From positions 60,465 to 124,464 of the forward strand of contig JAPNUR010000008.1 of assembly GCA_026627385.1 (NCBI GenBank): a stretch of DNA of 64,000 bases, in the 5' to 3' direction. This stretch comes from Bacillota bacterium. GTDB taxonomy: Bacteria > Bacillota > Sulfobacillia > Sulfobacillales > Sulfobacillaceae. Shown one piece after another: positions 8,929 through 17,859 of this stretch. Under the pieces are notes generated by a model, which made no database searches, was not told the DNA's origin, and saw only the letters and a list, made by a program, of their open reading frames with translations. A program made the position numbers and the translations under genes. How positions within the stretch are numbered: position 1 is the first letter of the stretch; each line of letters begins with the position of its first letter.

Positions 8929-9912
8929 GTGCTCCCCAAACGCCGTGCTCCGACCTCGCGAACATCGTCAGGACATTGGGGGCTAGCCGCTCTAGCGGTC
9001 GTCTTGTTCGTCGCGTTAGGCATCAATCGCCAGGTCATCACCTCGCAACGCCACTGGCGCCAGGTCGTCCAAGCACACACACCGGCGCGCCTTCCCAACC
9101 CCGCCACCGTCACCTTGCCGTCTACCCAGGTCCCCTCACGATTGCCGTTTCCCATTGGGGAAAATTCGGGTATTTTGTGGAATTTGACCACAGGGCAACT
9201 CATCTGGGAAGACCATCCCCACCTGAGGGAGCCGTACGCCTCGACCACTAAGCTGATGACCATCTATCTCGTTCTCCAACACCTTCCATTGACGCGCGTG
9301 GTCCAGATTACCCCGGCTGCCGCGGCAACCGGTGGCTCAGACATCGACATGTCCGTGGGCGATCGCTTTACCGTGCGCGAACTCCTCTATGCGTTGATGA
9401 TGCGGTCCGCCAATGATGCCGCGGTCGCCCTGGCGGCGGCAGACGCTGGCAGCGTGCCCCGCTTCGTCCGCGAAATGAATCACATGGCTCACGTGCTGGG
9501 CATGTGGCAAACCACCTATCGCGATCCTGACGGCCTCTCTCCTCAATCAGCAGGAACCGCGTGGGATCTGTCCATCATTGCCCGCCTTGACATGCAAAAC
9601 CCCTTATTCCGACAAATCGTGCGCACCAAAATCACCGTATTGCCGCATAATCCTGTCGTCACCAACCTGAACGGTTTGCTGTTCTTAGATCCCACGGTCA
9701 TCGGCATTAAATCCGGGTGGACAACCGCCGCCGGCTTCAATTTAGTCTTTGCCGCCACACGTCGCGTCGATGGTCGCCCGGTCACCTTAATGGGCGTGCT
9801 GATGCACGGCCAAATGGGCTTTCCTCCCGAATACCAGGATGCCGAACATCTCTTGAACTGGGGGTTTATGCGCATCAAAACCACCCAGCCTGCACGGAGC
9901 GCGTGGCCTTAA
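8929..9912 (+). CDS. D-alanyl-D-alanine carboxypeptidase, peptidase family S11
   Basis: This penicillin-binding protein trims the terminal D-Ala from peptidoglycan stem peptides outside the membrane. A basic start and one hydrophobic segment (WGLAALAVVLFVALGI) form the signal anchor. The catalytic motifs of S11 are present: STTK (about 105-108, nucleophile Ser), SAN (about 160-162) and the third-box KSG in IGIKSGWT in place of the usual KTG. GTG at 8929 follows AAAGGAGG by 7 bases. The usual C-terminal amphipathic anchoring domain is missing (about 327 residues against about 380-440 in DacA). It ends in a 38-base tail-to-tail overlap with a second S11 gene, indicating a local paralogous pair. 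Confidence 0.88.
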   Translation: MLPKRRAPTSRTSSGHWGLAALAVVLFVALGINRQVITSQRHWRQVVQAHTPARLPNPATVTLPSTQVPSRLPFPIGENSGILWNLTTGQLIWEDHPHLREPYASTTKLMTIYLVLQHLPLTRVVQITPAAAATGGSDIDMSVGDRFTVRELLYALMMRSANDAAVALAAADAGSVPRFVREMNHMAHVLGMWQTTYRDPDGLSPQSAGTAWDLSIIARLDMQNPLFRQIVRTKITVLPHNPVVTNLNGLLFLDPTVIGIKSGWTTAAGFNLVFAATRRVDGRPVTLMGVLMHGQMGFPPEYQDAEHLLNWGFMRIKTTQPARSAWP

Positions 9913-11056
9913 TGGCCACCCAGGGCGTATGCCGGGAACCGACTTGCAGCCGCAGATACCCCACGATCTCTCCTTGGCGCAATTGTTTCGCGCGGCCCAG
10001 GGTCCAGCGCACCTGAACGCGGGCGCTGCGCTGGAGCGGGTATGTGCCGACAGATTGGGCCAGCACCAGGCGCACCGGTGGGATGGGCCGTCGCCACCAT
10101 CCGGTCATAAGGGGCATTTCAGCCACCGTTTCACCCCGCGTGAACACCACCTGATAACGGAGGACATAAAAACCGAGATTCAGCAGATTCTTGACGTCGT
10201 TAAACATCACGCCAAATGAGGGCTCGTTTAACACCACCCCTTCCAACGTCAAGCGTTGCCCATCATGGCGGCGGACCGCAGCAAACGCGAGACAACTCCC
10301 GGCCCATGGGGTCCAGCCCGTTTTGATGCCAATGGCTCCCGGATAGCGCCACAAGAGTTGATTAAGGTTGCTTAAACGGCCGAAGGAAGTCTCCGCTGTC
10401 TTGGTGCGAACTAGCTGCCGAAATGTACCAATCGCCATGTCGCGGTTAATCAGTGCCAGGAGATTGTTGGCTGTCGAGTACCCCAGGTGATTGACGCCAT
10501 CGGGATCCACATAGTGTGTAGCGTTCATCCCTAAAGCCGCGGCCGTGCGGTTCATGACCCGAATAAAAGCTGGCGCGCCGCCCGGATAGCTATGAGCTAG
10601 GACCCAGGCCGCATCGTCGGCCGATGGCAGCATCAGCGCGACCAACAGGTTCTTGACGCTCACCTTTTCTCCCACGCGCAAGGGCACTTCGCTGTCGCCC
10701 TTCGCCAGTCCCTGGCGATCATTGAGTACTTCTGACGCCGTAATGGTGACCAATCGCTGCTCCGGGTAAATGGTCGGATGCGTTAACACCACATAAGCGG
10801 TCATCATCTTTGTCACACTGGCAATAGGCCGCTTGATGTCCGCGTTGCGGCGATAAATCACGGGGCCGTTGGCGACGGCCACAATGGCACTTTGCGCTTG
10901 GGTGTACCAGCGCCCTGACAGGCGCTTTAGCACCACTTGGTGCGGGAGTCGCTCCACTGGCGTCCCCAACCGCACCCAGGCCCCGCTGGCCAGCACCGCC
11001 AATCCCCCTACCACACCCAGCGCCAGGTAGACGGTCACCCGCCACCGTCTAATCAT
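9875..11056 (-). CDS. D-alanyl-D-alanine carboxypeptidase, peptidase family S11, with C-terminal domain
   Basis: This second S11 carboxypeptidase has 393 residues. It has an N-terminal membrane segment (VYLALGVVGGLAVLASGAW), SVTK (80-83), KTG (245-247, IGIKTGWT) and a middle box SAD (145-147) where Asn is usual. After the catalytic domain a region of about 100 residues (MTGWWRRPIPPVRLV to the end) corresponds to the beta-rich C-terminal domain of DacA/DacF-type enzymes. The ATG is preceded by AGGAGGGTGG. It is convergent with the shorter paralogue, so each gene's last codons are antisense to the other. Role: peptidoglycan maturation or spore cortex; which one cannot be read from the sequence. 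Confidence 0.87.
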   Translation of the reverse strand: MIRRWRVTVYLALGVVGGLAVLASGAWVRLGTPVERLPHQVVLKRLSGRWYTQAQSAIVAVANGPVIYRRNADIKRPIASVTKMMTAYVVLTHPTIYPEQRLVTITASEVLNDRQGLAKGDSEVPLRVGEKVSVKNLLVALMLPSADDAAWVLAHSYPGGAPAFIRVMNRTAAALGMNATHYVDPDGVNHLGYSTANNLLALINRDMAIGTFRQLVRTKTAETSFGRLSNLNQLLWRYPGAIGIKTGWTPWAGSCLAFAAVRRHDGQRLTLEGVVLNEPSFGVMFNDVKNLLNLGFYVLRYQVVFTRGETVAEMPLMTGWWRRPIPPVRLVLAQSVGTYPLQRSARVQVRWTLGRAKQLRQGEIVGYLRLQVGSRHTPWVAIKATRSVQAGWF

Positions 11057-11155
11057 GAGGAACCACCCTCCTAGAATGATCGTATCGTATGCGCGAGACC
11101 GTTACCCATAGCGAATCTCAAAAACTTAAGACTGCAAAACAAAGGAGGATCACGG

Positions 11156-11878
11156 GTGACTCATCAGTCTTCCCCAGGCCGCGACCCCGGCCCATGGTCG
11201 CCTGAGGCGCTCGCACAACTGGCGCCGGATCTGGAAGCGCTAGGCGCCGAGGCCATCATTCGATGGGCCCTCGATCAGTTTGGTTCAGGGTTGGTCCTCG
11301 CCTCAAGCTTTGGCGCCGAAGACATGGTCCTTGTCGACATGCTCTGTCGTATGACCGACCGCCCCCATATTGTTTACTTGGACACCGGGCTCCTGTTCCC
11401 GGAAACCTATGCGTTAATCGATCAGGTGCAGCAACGTTACGGGTTTCAGGCTGTGCGCGTAGTCCCCCAACTTAGCCTTGATGACCAACAATCCTTGTGG
11501 GGTGACGCACTGTGGGCACGTGATCCCGATCGCTGCTGCACCCTGCGCAAAGTCGAGCCCCTGACTGCCTATTTGGCGGATAAGAGCGCTTGGATGACGG
11601 GCATTCGCCGTGAACAAACCCCCCACCGGCGGACGGCTCCCGTGGTGGGTTTCGATCAGCGATACGGGATTACCAAGGTCAATCCCTTGGCCCCTTGGAC
11701 GTACAAGGACGTCTACCGCTATTTGGTACGTCATGGCGTCCCCTACAATCCCTTACATGATCAAGGTTATCCGAGTATCGGTTGCATCCCCTGTACCCGC
11801 GCCATTCGTCCAGGGGAATCGTGGAGAGCAGGCCGCTGGGCCGGACAGGAGAAAACCGAATGCGGATTACATCTTTAA
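11156..11878 (+). CDS. cysH: Assimilatory adenylyl-sulfate (APS) reductase, CysH family
   Basis: This enzyme reduces activated sulfate to sulfite with thioredoxin. The 240-residue protein has the PP-loop-like SFGAEDMVL and YLDTGLLFPET regions of the adenylyl-binding fold, and ends KTECGLHL, which carries the catalytic cysteine. It also has CC at 127-128 (DRCCTLRKVEPL) and C-x-x-C at 210/213 (GCIPCTRA), the four cysteines that hold a [4Fe-4S] cluster in enzymes using APS. Enzymes using PAPS lack them. The start GTG at 11156 follows AAAGGAGG by about 9 bases. The next gene, sat, begins inside this gene's last codons, so the two enzymes that take sulfate to sulfite are made together. Confidence 0.93.
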   Translation: MTHQSSPGRDPGPWSPEALAQLAPDLEALGAEAIIRWALDQFGSGLVLASSFGAEDMVLVDMLCRMTDRPHIVYLDTGLLFPETYALIDQVQQRYGFQAVRVVPQLSLDDQQSLWGDALWARDPDRCCTLRKVEPLTAYLADKSAWMTGIRREQTPHRRTAPVVGFDQRYGITKVNPLAPWTYKDVYRYLVRHGVPYNPLHDQGYPSIGCIPCTRAIRPGESWRAGRWAGQEKTECGLHL

Positions 11879-13017
11879 ACCCACCACACGGGGGAATTCT
11901 CACCGAACAAGAATTGCCGATCGAGCTGGCCCGGGAATTAGTCGCATCCGTAACCCATTTACCCACGATTCCCCTGGACCGCTTCCAGTACGACGATGTG
12001 ATTTGTCTCGCGACGGGCGTCTATAGTCCCCTCAGGGGTTTTCAAAACCGTTATGAAGCGCGGTCCGTGATCGAGGCCATGTGTTTGGATAGCGGCGAAT
12101 TATGGCCCATCCCGATTACCTTAGCCGTCAGCCCCGATGTCTTCGCCCAGCTCAAAAAGGCACGTTTGGCGCGACTGACGTTTGAAGCCAAGACCGTAGC
12201 CCTCATGCATCTGGACGACCTCTTTTGGCTCGATCCTGAGGAAGAGGCCCAAGGGGTCTACGGAACCCTCGATAGTCAACACCCGGGGGTCCGCCGCACC
12301 TTGGCCCTAAGTCCACTGCGGGTTGCTGGGCCAGTCACCTTAACGGTAGTGCCCACTTGGGAGTACGGGCCTGTGCTTTCGCCACGGGCTATGCGTGATT
12401 TGATTCGGGCTCGCGGATGGCAAACGGTCGTGGCCTTCCAAACGCGCAACCCCTTGCACCGCGCTCACGAATACATTCAAAAGGTAGCCCTGGAAATGGT
12501 GGACGGCCTCGTTTTACACCCCATTGTCGGCACCACAAAGGCTGATGATGTGCCGGCCAGCGTGCGCTGGCAAGTCTATGAGACACTCTTACAGGAGTAT
12601 TATCCACCTGAACGCGTGGCCCTGGCCGGGTTTCCCGCGCCCATGCGCTACGCCGGCCCCCGCGAAGCGGTGTTACATGCGCTGGCGCGGAAAAACTACG
12701 GCTTCACCCACTTTATTGTCGGTCGCGACCACGCGGGCGTAGGTGGCTATTATCACCCCACGGCCAGCCAACTGTTATGCCAAAAGCTCGCTGACCGCTT
12801 GGGCATTCAGATCATCGCACCGGAACCCGCCTTTTATTGTCACAAATGCCAACAAATGGCCACCTCGCGCACCTGCCCTCACGATGCCCTTTACCATGAT
12901 CTCTTATCGGGCACCTACGTGCGCAAGGCCTTGCGCGAGGACTTGGCGTTGCCGCCGACCATTATCCGCCCCGAGGTGGATCATCTTCTCCGCCGTTATT
13001 ACCAAAATCGGGCGTAA
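11860..13017 (+). CDS. sat: Sulfate adenylyltransferase (ATP sulfurylase)
   Basis: The protein activates sulfate to APS, the substrate of the reductase encoded just upstream. It has 385 residues. QTRNPLHRAHE (194-204) is the HxxH-containing active-site motif of the Sat/Met3 family, and VGRDHAGVGGYY is the second nucleotide-contacting loop. Near the C-terminus FYCHKCQQM and RTCPHD give a C-x2-C...C-x2-H set like the zinc site of thermophile ATP sulfurylases. No APS kinase domain is fused and none is seen nearby, consistent with the cluster-bearing APS reductase. The ATG at 11860 lies 19 bases inside cysH, preceded by AGGAG; a longer frame from 11782 would overlap cysH much further without a ribosome site. 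Confidence 0.95.
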   Translation: MRITSLNPPHGGILTEQELPIELARELVASVTHLPTIPLDRFQYDDVICLATGVYSPLRGFQNRYEARSVIEAMCLDSGELWPIPITLAVSPDVFAQLKKARLARLTFEAKTVALMHLDDLFWLDPEEEAQGVYGTLDSQHPGVRRTLALSPLRVAGPVTLTVVPTWEYGPVLSPRAMRDLIRARGWQTVVAFQTRNPLHRAHEYIQKVALEMVDGLVLHPIVGTTKADDVPASVRWQVYETLLQEYYPPERVALAGFPAPMRYAGPREAVLHALARKNYGFTHFIVGRDHAGVGGYYHPTASQLLCQKLADRLGIQIIAPEPAFYCHKCQQMATSRTCPHDALYHDLLSGTYVRKALREDLALPPTIIRPEVDHLLRRYYQNRA

Positions 13018-13571
13018 AGCCCCGGCGTTTACGGGTGGGGATATCTGACCTGAACTGATGACAATAATCAGACACCTAGAATTCGGCAATCACCTCCTGG
13101 GTGTCGGCGGGGAAATGGGGGCCAGGGTTGCAGGGCGGTGTGAGCGGTCAAGGCAGCCTGTCGGCGACTCCGCCGACAAGCCGCCCTGCGGCGATGGCGT
13201 CAACCCCCGCCGCCAGCGCCTGCTCGCGCACAGGCTGGGAGTGCGATAGCCAAGGGCAGTACGTAGCCGCTGGCGATTGTCAAAGATTTCGATATCGGTA
13301 AAGATCGCGTGCTGGCCCTCGTGTTTTGCGCCGGGTCAGTTCCCACAGAGGATTATGCCACTGCTCTTCTAAGCAAATACAATGAATCACTGGGATGTCG
13401 TGACACATGTCCCGCGCACCGGTTCGCGGTCAAGCTAACCTGACGGGCGCAGCCCCCGAGCCGCGCCAGGGCTCTTGACGATACACCGCTCGTTTTTTAA
13501 GTCCGCCGTCCCCCTGCAGCCTTCCCAGAAAGACCACCGCAGGAGTTATCGCTCTCATCTCGCGGGCCCCG
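13018..13571. other. Intergenic stretch containing an insertion-sequence remnant
   Basis: Apart from the IS3-type fragment at 13234-13326 I see no supportable gene here. Short open frames on both strands lack ribosome binding sites and have unnatural composition. TGTCGGCGACTCCGCCGACA (13159-13178) can form a short GC-rich hairpin downstream of sat but has no T-run. The stretch looks like decayed mobile DNA. Confidence 0.5.
13234..13326 (-). pseudogene. Remnant of an IS3-family transposase (OrfB C-terminus)
   Basis: Read on the minus strand, this stretch translates as KHEGQHAIFTDIEIFDNRQRLRTALGYRTPS. It matches the very end of IS3-family transposases, whose integrase domain finishes with a pattern like [26 protein letters not shown], including the last catalytic-core helix and the NRxRxHSALGYxxP signature. 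In frame upstream there is a TGA, and no start, DDE core or inverted repeats are seen. The element is therefore a dead fragment of about 30 codons. It is too short and broken to stand out as an open frame. Family assignment rests on this signature alone. Confidence 0.65.
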
Positions 13572-14225
13572 TCACTCGGCTTCACCGGAATCGGGGGTCG
13601 TCTCGTTGGGGCCACTCTCTACCGCTGATAGGCGACTAACCCAGCGACGGATATCGTCGAGTTCGGCCTCGCTAATCATATGACCCATGGGATAGCGCCG
13701 AAAGGTCACGCGGGCTCCGAGCCGCACGAGGATATCACGCGTCAGTTCGCCACGCGACAGAGGCACCACGGGATCTTCAGTGCCGTGCCCCACAAAAATG
13801 GGTACATCCGTGAGTGTCGGATGGCTGGGCACCTCGGGCATTGGGGGGGCGCTCAAACTCACCACTCCTTGAATCCCCCGCCCCTCTCGCTCGCTAGCCG
13901 TCATTGCAGCCGCTAATCCGCCTTGGCTAAACCCGACCAACAGCGTGGGGATGGTCCCGGCCGCCTTCTGATCAATTAACTGACTTAACGCCCGAACACT
14001 CTCCCTCAGTTCCTGCCCCTGAGCTTTACCGTCCGGAGTCAACCCGTACCACGCATAGCCAGGTCCAAATGCATAAGGCGCGCGAACCGATAGCACCAAA
14101 TCGTGCCGCGCGAAAAGAGCCGCCAACGGCATCAAATCCTCTTCATCGGCCCCGCGTCCATGCAACAATAACACGAGGCGTAGGGGGCGCTCCACGTTGA
14201 GCGCAACCCGAGAGATGAGCTCCAC
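13572..14225 (-). CDS. Phospholipase/carboxylesterase family alpha/beta hydrolase
   Basis: This serine esterase of 217 residues has the complete catalytic set of the family: the oxyanion strand LLLHGRGADEEDL, the nucleophile in VGFSQGG (Ser about 100), the acid in GHGTEDPVVP (Asp about 151) and the His in YPMGHMI (His about 182). Family members hydrolyse short acyl esters or lysophospholipids in the cytoplasm; the natural substrate is unknown. I prefer the GTG at 14225, with AAGGGAGG 9 bases upstream, over ATG 14276, because that ATG overlaps a probable -10 element. The gene stands alone, convergent with sat across an IS remnant. Confidence 0.82.
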   Translation of the reverse strand: MELISRVALNVERPLRLVLLLHGRGADEEDLMPLAALFARHDLVLSVRAPYAFGPGYAWYGLTPDGKAQGQELRESVRALSQLIDQKAAGTIPTLLVGFSQGGLAAAMTASEREGRGIQGVVSLSAPPMPEVPSHPTLTDVPIFVGHGTEDPVVPLSRGELTRDILVRLGARVTFRRYPMGHMISEAELDDIRRWVSRLSAVESGPNETTPDSGEAE

Positions 14226-14274
14226 TCCCCCGCTCCTCCCTTCCACGGCAAGACTTCCGCGTGTTCGTGCCTTC

Positions 14275-14303
14275 ATGATACCATAATGCAGTGATCACTC
14301 GAA
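14275..14303 (-). promoter_or_regulatory. Possible promoter with a palindrome in its spacer, for the esterase gene
   Basis: On the minus strand TATCAT (14275-14280) lies 17 bases from a poor TTCGAG (14298-14303). The spacer contains the perfect palindrome AGTGATCACT (14290-14299), a possible repressor site. This arrangement would give a leader of about 45 bases to the GTG at 14225. Confidence 0.35.
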
Positions 14304-14569
14304 TCATGCCAATGCAAACGACCTACGAAGGTTGGCCCTGTCATCGATTTTGGGACAGCAAACGAAAACAAATGACTGCACGACCGCGCCAGCGCAAGGG
14401 AAGGAAAGACAGAGCCGATAGCGAATAGTCTCCGAAGCAAATGGCCTTAGACACCCTAGGACACTGGTCCATGATTGCACATTTCGGGCCCGCACTGTGA
14501 TGGAACCCGGCGCCTTGTCGGTCGTGCATCATACATTGGCGATAATGTTAATGCGAGGAGGCTTCAACA

Positions 14570-16099
14570 TTGTCCATTTCCGGACCCGCGCTACCGCCCG
14601 ATATTAGTCCACTGGTTTGGCCGCAAGTGTTGTCGCTGGCCCGACGCCATCCAGACAAGGAAGCTGTGGTGGCTCCCAGCATCCGGTTGAGCTATCGCCA
14701 GATGGTGCAGGAGGTGTTCCGCTACCAACGCGCCTTATCGGCATTGGGCCTCACCCCGGGGGATCGCCTAGCCGTCATGGTTGGCAATGACTGGCCTTAC
14801 CTGGCTTTATATTGGGCGTCTCTGGCCTCAGGCTTGGTCTTTGTGCCGCTGAATCCCAAGCTCGCCCGTCCCGAGGTCGCCACATTATTGCAGCATGCCG
14901 AACCCGCCCTGGTGGTGGTCGACGATCGGTTAATCGCTCAAATTCCCGAGTCATTGGGCTACCCTACGAGGGCCCTCTCACAATGGCAACGGTTAGTTTC
15001 GCAAGCTAGTCCTGCGCCCTATGACCCTTATCCCGCGACACCGGACGACGTGGCCCTCATTTTCTACACCTCCGGAACCACCGGCCAGCCTAAGGGGGTC
15101 ATGCTGACCCACCGCAATTTGGCCGTCCAATACTACCAGGCTGTGGACTATCTTTTGGCCCTTGAGTCAGATGATCGCGTATTCTCCTGTTATCCTTTGC
15201 ATGCCACCGCCCAACATGTCTTTTTAGCACCTCCTCTGATTGCTGGCGCCACCACCGTGATCGAACCCTTTTCGCCCACCACAATTCTTACCCGCTTAGA
15301 ACAGGAAGCTGTCACTATTTTTTTCGCGGTGCCAAGCATCTACCAAATTTTGTTGCAACATGAGCGCTTTTCGGCCCGTTTTCTCCCGCATCTGCGGCTC
15401 TTGGCATATGGCGCCAACCTAATGACGCTGGAGACAATCCAACGGCTAAAACAACGGTTCCCGCACGCCTTGTTAAAGAATCTCTATGGGCAGACAGAAA
15501 ACAGCCCTTCTGTGAGCAGTTTGGACGATCCCGATGCGTTGACCAAGCCCGGTTCGGTAGGTCGTCCTGTTCCCGGGATGACCATCGCCATCGTCGACGA
15601 AGCCGATCGCGAAGTCCCCCCAGGCGTAGTGGGAGAAATTGTCACCCGCGGCCCCAATCTCATGAAAGGCTACTACAAAGACGAAGCCGCCACCCAGGCG
15701 TCCCTGCGCGGCGGATGGTACCACACTGGAGACCTTGGCTACTGCGATAGCGAGGGGTACCTCTACGTGATTGACCGTAAAAAGGACATCATTACCCGTG
15801 GCGGGCAAAATATCTATCCGTTGGAAATCGAAACGATCCTGAACCAACACCCGGCTGTCCGCGAATGCGCTGTCATTGGCGTGCCCCACCGCATTCTGGG
15901 CGAGGAGGTAGCCGCCGTCATTGTCCGCCGGTTAGGTGCTGACGCGACAGAGGCCGTCATCCGGGAATACCTCTTAGAGCGCCTCGCCGCATATAAGGTT
16001 CCTGTCCACTATTATTTTGTGGACGCTCTGCCTCACAATGCCAGCGGCCGCGTCCTTAAGCGCGAGCTCAGACATCTCCTGCACCACGACGGGGTATGA
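14570..16099 (+). CDS. Long-chain acyl-CoA synthetase, AMP-forming
   Basis: This enzyme of 509 residues belongs to the ANL superfamily, which activates a carboxylic acid with ATP and transfers it to CoA. The AMP-binding P-loop is FYTSGTTGQPKGVMLTHRN, followed by YGQTENSP, the hinge region GWYHTGDLGYCDSEGYLYVIDRKKDIITRGGQNIYPLEIE, and a C-terminal catalytic lysine in NASGRVLKREL. The length and DRKKD...GGQNIYP pattern are typical of FadD-like medium/long-chain ligases; chain length is not determined. The TTG start at 14570 follows GAGGAGG. It is the first gene of a rightward run with moaA and folE, though moaA has its own promoter. Confidence 0.88.
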   Translation: MSISGPALPPDISPLVWPQVLSLARRHPDKEAVVAPSIRLSYRQMVQEVFRYQRALSALGLTPGDRLAVMVGNDWPYLALYWASLASGLVFVPLNPKLARPEVATLLQHAEPALVVVDDRLIAQIPESLGYPTRALSQWQRLVSQASPAPYDPYPATPDDVALIFYTSGTTGQPKGVMLTHRNLAVQYYQAVDYLLALESDDRVFSCYPLHATAQHVFLAPPLIAGATTVIEPFSPTTILTRLEQEAVTIFFAVPSIYQILLQHERFSARFLPHLRLLAYGANLMTLETIQRLKQRFPHALLKNLYGQTENSPSVSSLDDPDALTKPGSVGRPVPGMTIAIVDEADREVPPGVVGEIVTRGPNLMKGYYKDEAATQASLRGGWYHTGDLGYCDSEGYLYVIDRKKDIITRGGQNIYPLEIETILNQHPAVRECAVIGVPHRILGEEVAAVIVRRLGADATEAVIREYLLERLAAYKVPVHYYFVDALPHNASGRVLKRELRHLLHHDGV

Positions 16100-16136
16100 C
16101 GCCGGAGATCCGTCAAGCACGAGGGCCCCGGAATCG

Positions 16137-16145
16137 TGGTACAAT
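16137..16145 (+). promoter_or_regulatory. Extended -10 promoter element for moaA
   Basis: TGG followed directly by TACAAT (16140-16145) forms a TGn-TATAAT extended -10 element; no -35 is recognisable. Transcription would start near 16152, about 25 bases before the moaA ATG. Confidence 0.5.
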
Positions 16146-16176
16146 AAAACGAACCGTTGGCAGGAAAGAAGGGGCA

Positions 16177-17193
16177 ATGATGGCCGTCGTTACAGACCAA
16201 CTGCATCGGCCGCTCACCGATTTGCGGATTTCGGTCACCGATCGCTGCAATTTTCGCTGCGTCTATTGTATGCCTAAAGAAATTTTCGGCCCTTCTTTTA
16301 CCTTTTTGCCACGGCAACAGTTGTTGACATTTGAAGAAATTGAGCGGCTGGTCCGGATTTTCCAGACCTTGGGCGTCCGCAAGATTCGCCTGACGGGCGG
16401 CGAACCGTTGCTGCGCCAGGGATTGGAGACGCTCGTCGAACGGCTCGCGGCGATTCCCGGAATTGAGGATTTAGCTATGACCACCAACGGGTCGTTGCTC
16501 ACCCTGGACCGGGCGCGCCGCTTAAAAGCCGCCGGATTACGGCGGCTAACCATAAGCTTGGATTCGCTAGACGAGCGCACCTTCCGCGCCGTCAACGAAG
16601 TCAACTTCCCAGTCTCGCGGGTACTCGACGCCATTAGCCACGCCGAAGCGGCAGGGCTAACGCCCGTCAAGATTAACATGGTAGTCAAGCGCGGTACAAA
16701 CGACAAAGATATTTTGGCCATGGCGCACCGTTTCCGCTTTACGGGGCATATTCTCCGGTTTATTGAGTTTATGGATGTGGGCACGACCAACGGTTGGCGC
16801 CTTGACGAGGTGATTCCCGCGCGTCAGATCATCTCCCTCATCAATGCTGCCTGGCCGCTGGAGTCCGTGCCGCCCGACCGTCCGGGTGACGTGGCGCGGC
16901 GTTACCGGTATCGCGACGGCGGCGGCGAAATCGGCGTGATTAGTTCGGTCACCGAGCCATTTTGTCGCCATTGCTCACGCGCTCGCTTGTCGCCAGAAGG
17001 GCAATTATACCTGTGCTTATTCGCGCCCGACGGCTATGATCTGCGGCGTCTTTTGCGCGAAGGCTTCTCAGATCAAGAAATTCGGGAGGCCATCCTGCGT
17101 CAATGGCGAGGACGCCGTGTGCGCTATTCCGAAGAACGCCTGCAACTGACCGAATCCCGGCCCAAGGTTGAAATGTTTCGCATTGGTGGATAA
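16177..17193 (+). CDS. moaA: GTP 3',8-cyclase (molybdenum cofactor biosynthesis protein A)
   Basis: MoaA rearranges GTP to 3',8-cyclo-GTP, the first step of molybdopterin synthesis. The 338-residue product has the radical SAM cluster site CNFRCVYC (C24, C28, C31), the SAM-binding GGEPLLR, and the second, C-terminal [4Fe-4S] site in CRHCSRARLSPEGQLYLC that binds GTP. It ends with the Gly-Gly pair (FRIGG) that is essential in this family. I start at the ATG at 16177, after AAGGGG. The other Moco genes are not in the window; fdhD at 57 kb implies a molybdenum-dependent formate dehydrogenase elsewhere. folE follows 36 bases later, another enzyme acting on GTP. Confidence 0.95.
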   Translation: MMAVVTDQLHRPLTDLRISVTDRCNFRCVYCMPKEIFGPSFTFLPRQQLLTFEEIERLVRIFQTLGVRKIRLTGGEPLLRQGLETLVERLAAIPGIEDLAMTTNGSLLTLDRARRLKAAGLRRLTISLDSLDERTFRAVNEVNFPVSRVLDAISHAEAAGLTPVKINMVVKRGTNDKDILAMAHRFRFTGHILRFIEFMDVGTTNGWRLDEVIPARQIISLINAAWPLESVPPDRPGDVARRYRYRDGGGEIGVISSVTEPFCRHCSRARLSPEGQLYLCLFAPDGYDLRRLLREGFSDQEIREAILRQWRGRRVRYSEERLQLTESRPKVEMFRIGG

Positions 17194-17229
17194 GGCACGT
17201 CATGATTGAATCTAGAGAGAAGGCATCCC

Positions 17230-17859
17230 ATGTCAGACGGTAAGGTTCGCGATCCGGTAATGAGCCAGCACTCCGAATGGATCACTGCGCCATCACTCAT
17301 CGACCATGAAAAAATTCAACGCGCTGTTGTCATGATCTTGGAAGCAGTGGGCGAAAATCCCCAACGGGAAGGTTTACGGGACACCCCAGCCCGCGTCGCG
17401 CGCATGTATGCCGAGGTGTTTCAGGGGTTGCACCAGAATGCCGCCGATGTCCTCGCCACCCGATTTCACGTCGACCACAATGAAGTGGTCTTGGTTAAAG
17501 CCATTTCGTTTTATTCAATGTGCGAGCATCACCTCCTGCCCTTCTTCGGTCAGGCGCACGTCGCTTACCTGCCTAGCCGCGGCGTGGTCACGGGGCTCTC
17601 GAAGTTGGCCCGCCTCGTTGAAGCCTATGCGCGAAGACCGCAAGTGCAAGAGCGGATGACTAATCAAATTGCCGACACGCTCTCCGACGCGCTCAGTCCC
17701 GAGGGTACGCTCGTCATGGTGGAGGCCGAGCATTTGTGCATGTCCATGCGTGGCATCCAAAAGCCGGGAACGCGTACCGTCACCGTGGCTACCCGCGGTC
17801 GCCTGCAAACCGACCCCGCGCTGCGTGATGAGGTGATGCACCTCATTCGTCAACCTTAG
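17230..17859 (+). CDS. folE: GTP cyclohydrolase I, type IA
   Basis: FolE converts GTP to 7,8-dihydroneopterin triphosphate, the entry to folate synthesis. The 209-residue protein carries the zinc ligands in [11 protein letters not shown] (Cys about 98, His about 101), with the third in [12 protein letters not shown], and the GTP-binding [14 protein letters not shown] helix. The order [15 protein letters not shown] ... [17 protein letters not shown] is the family core. The start is ATG 17230, preceded by AGAAGG; the longer frame from 17206 has no site. It sits just downstream of moaA and overlaps the last four bases of the convergent TPR gene. Confidence 0.95.
   Translation: MSDGKVRDPVMSQHSEWITAPSLIDHEKIQRAVVMILEAVGENPQREGLRDTPARVARMYAEVFQGLHQNAADVLATRFHVDHNEVVLVKAISFYSMCEHHLLPFFGQAHVAYLPSRGVVTGLSKLARLVEAYARRPQVQERMTNQIADTLSDALSPEGTLVMVEAEHLCMSMRGIQKPGTRTVTVATRGRLQTDPALRDEVMHLIRQP

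Noticed and set aside
12743..13048. A 101-codon frame within and after sat
   Set aside because: Alternative frame of sat without ribosome site; sat itself has all catalytic motifs.
13159..13178. GC-rich hairpin after sat as a terminator
   Set aside because: The stem is good but no T-run follows on the plus strand, and it lies 140 bases past the stop.
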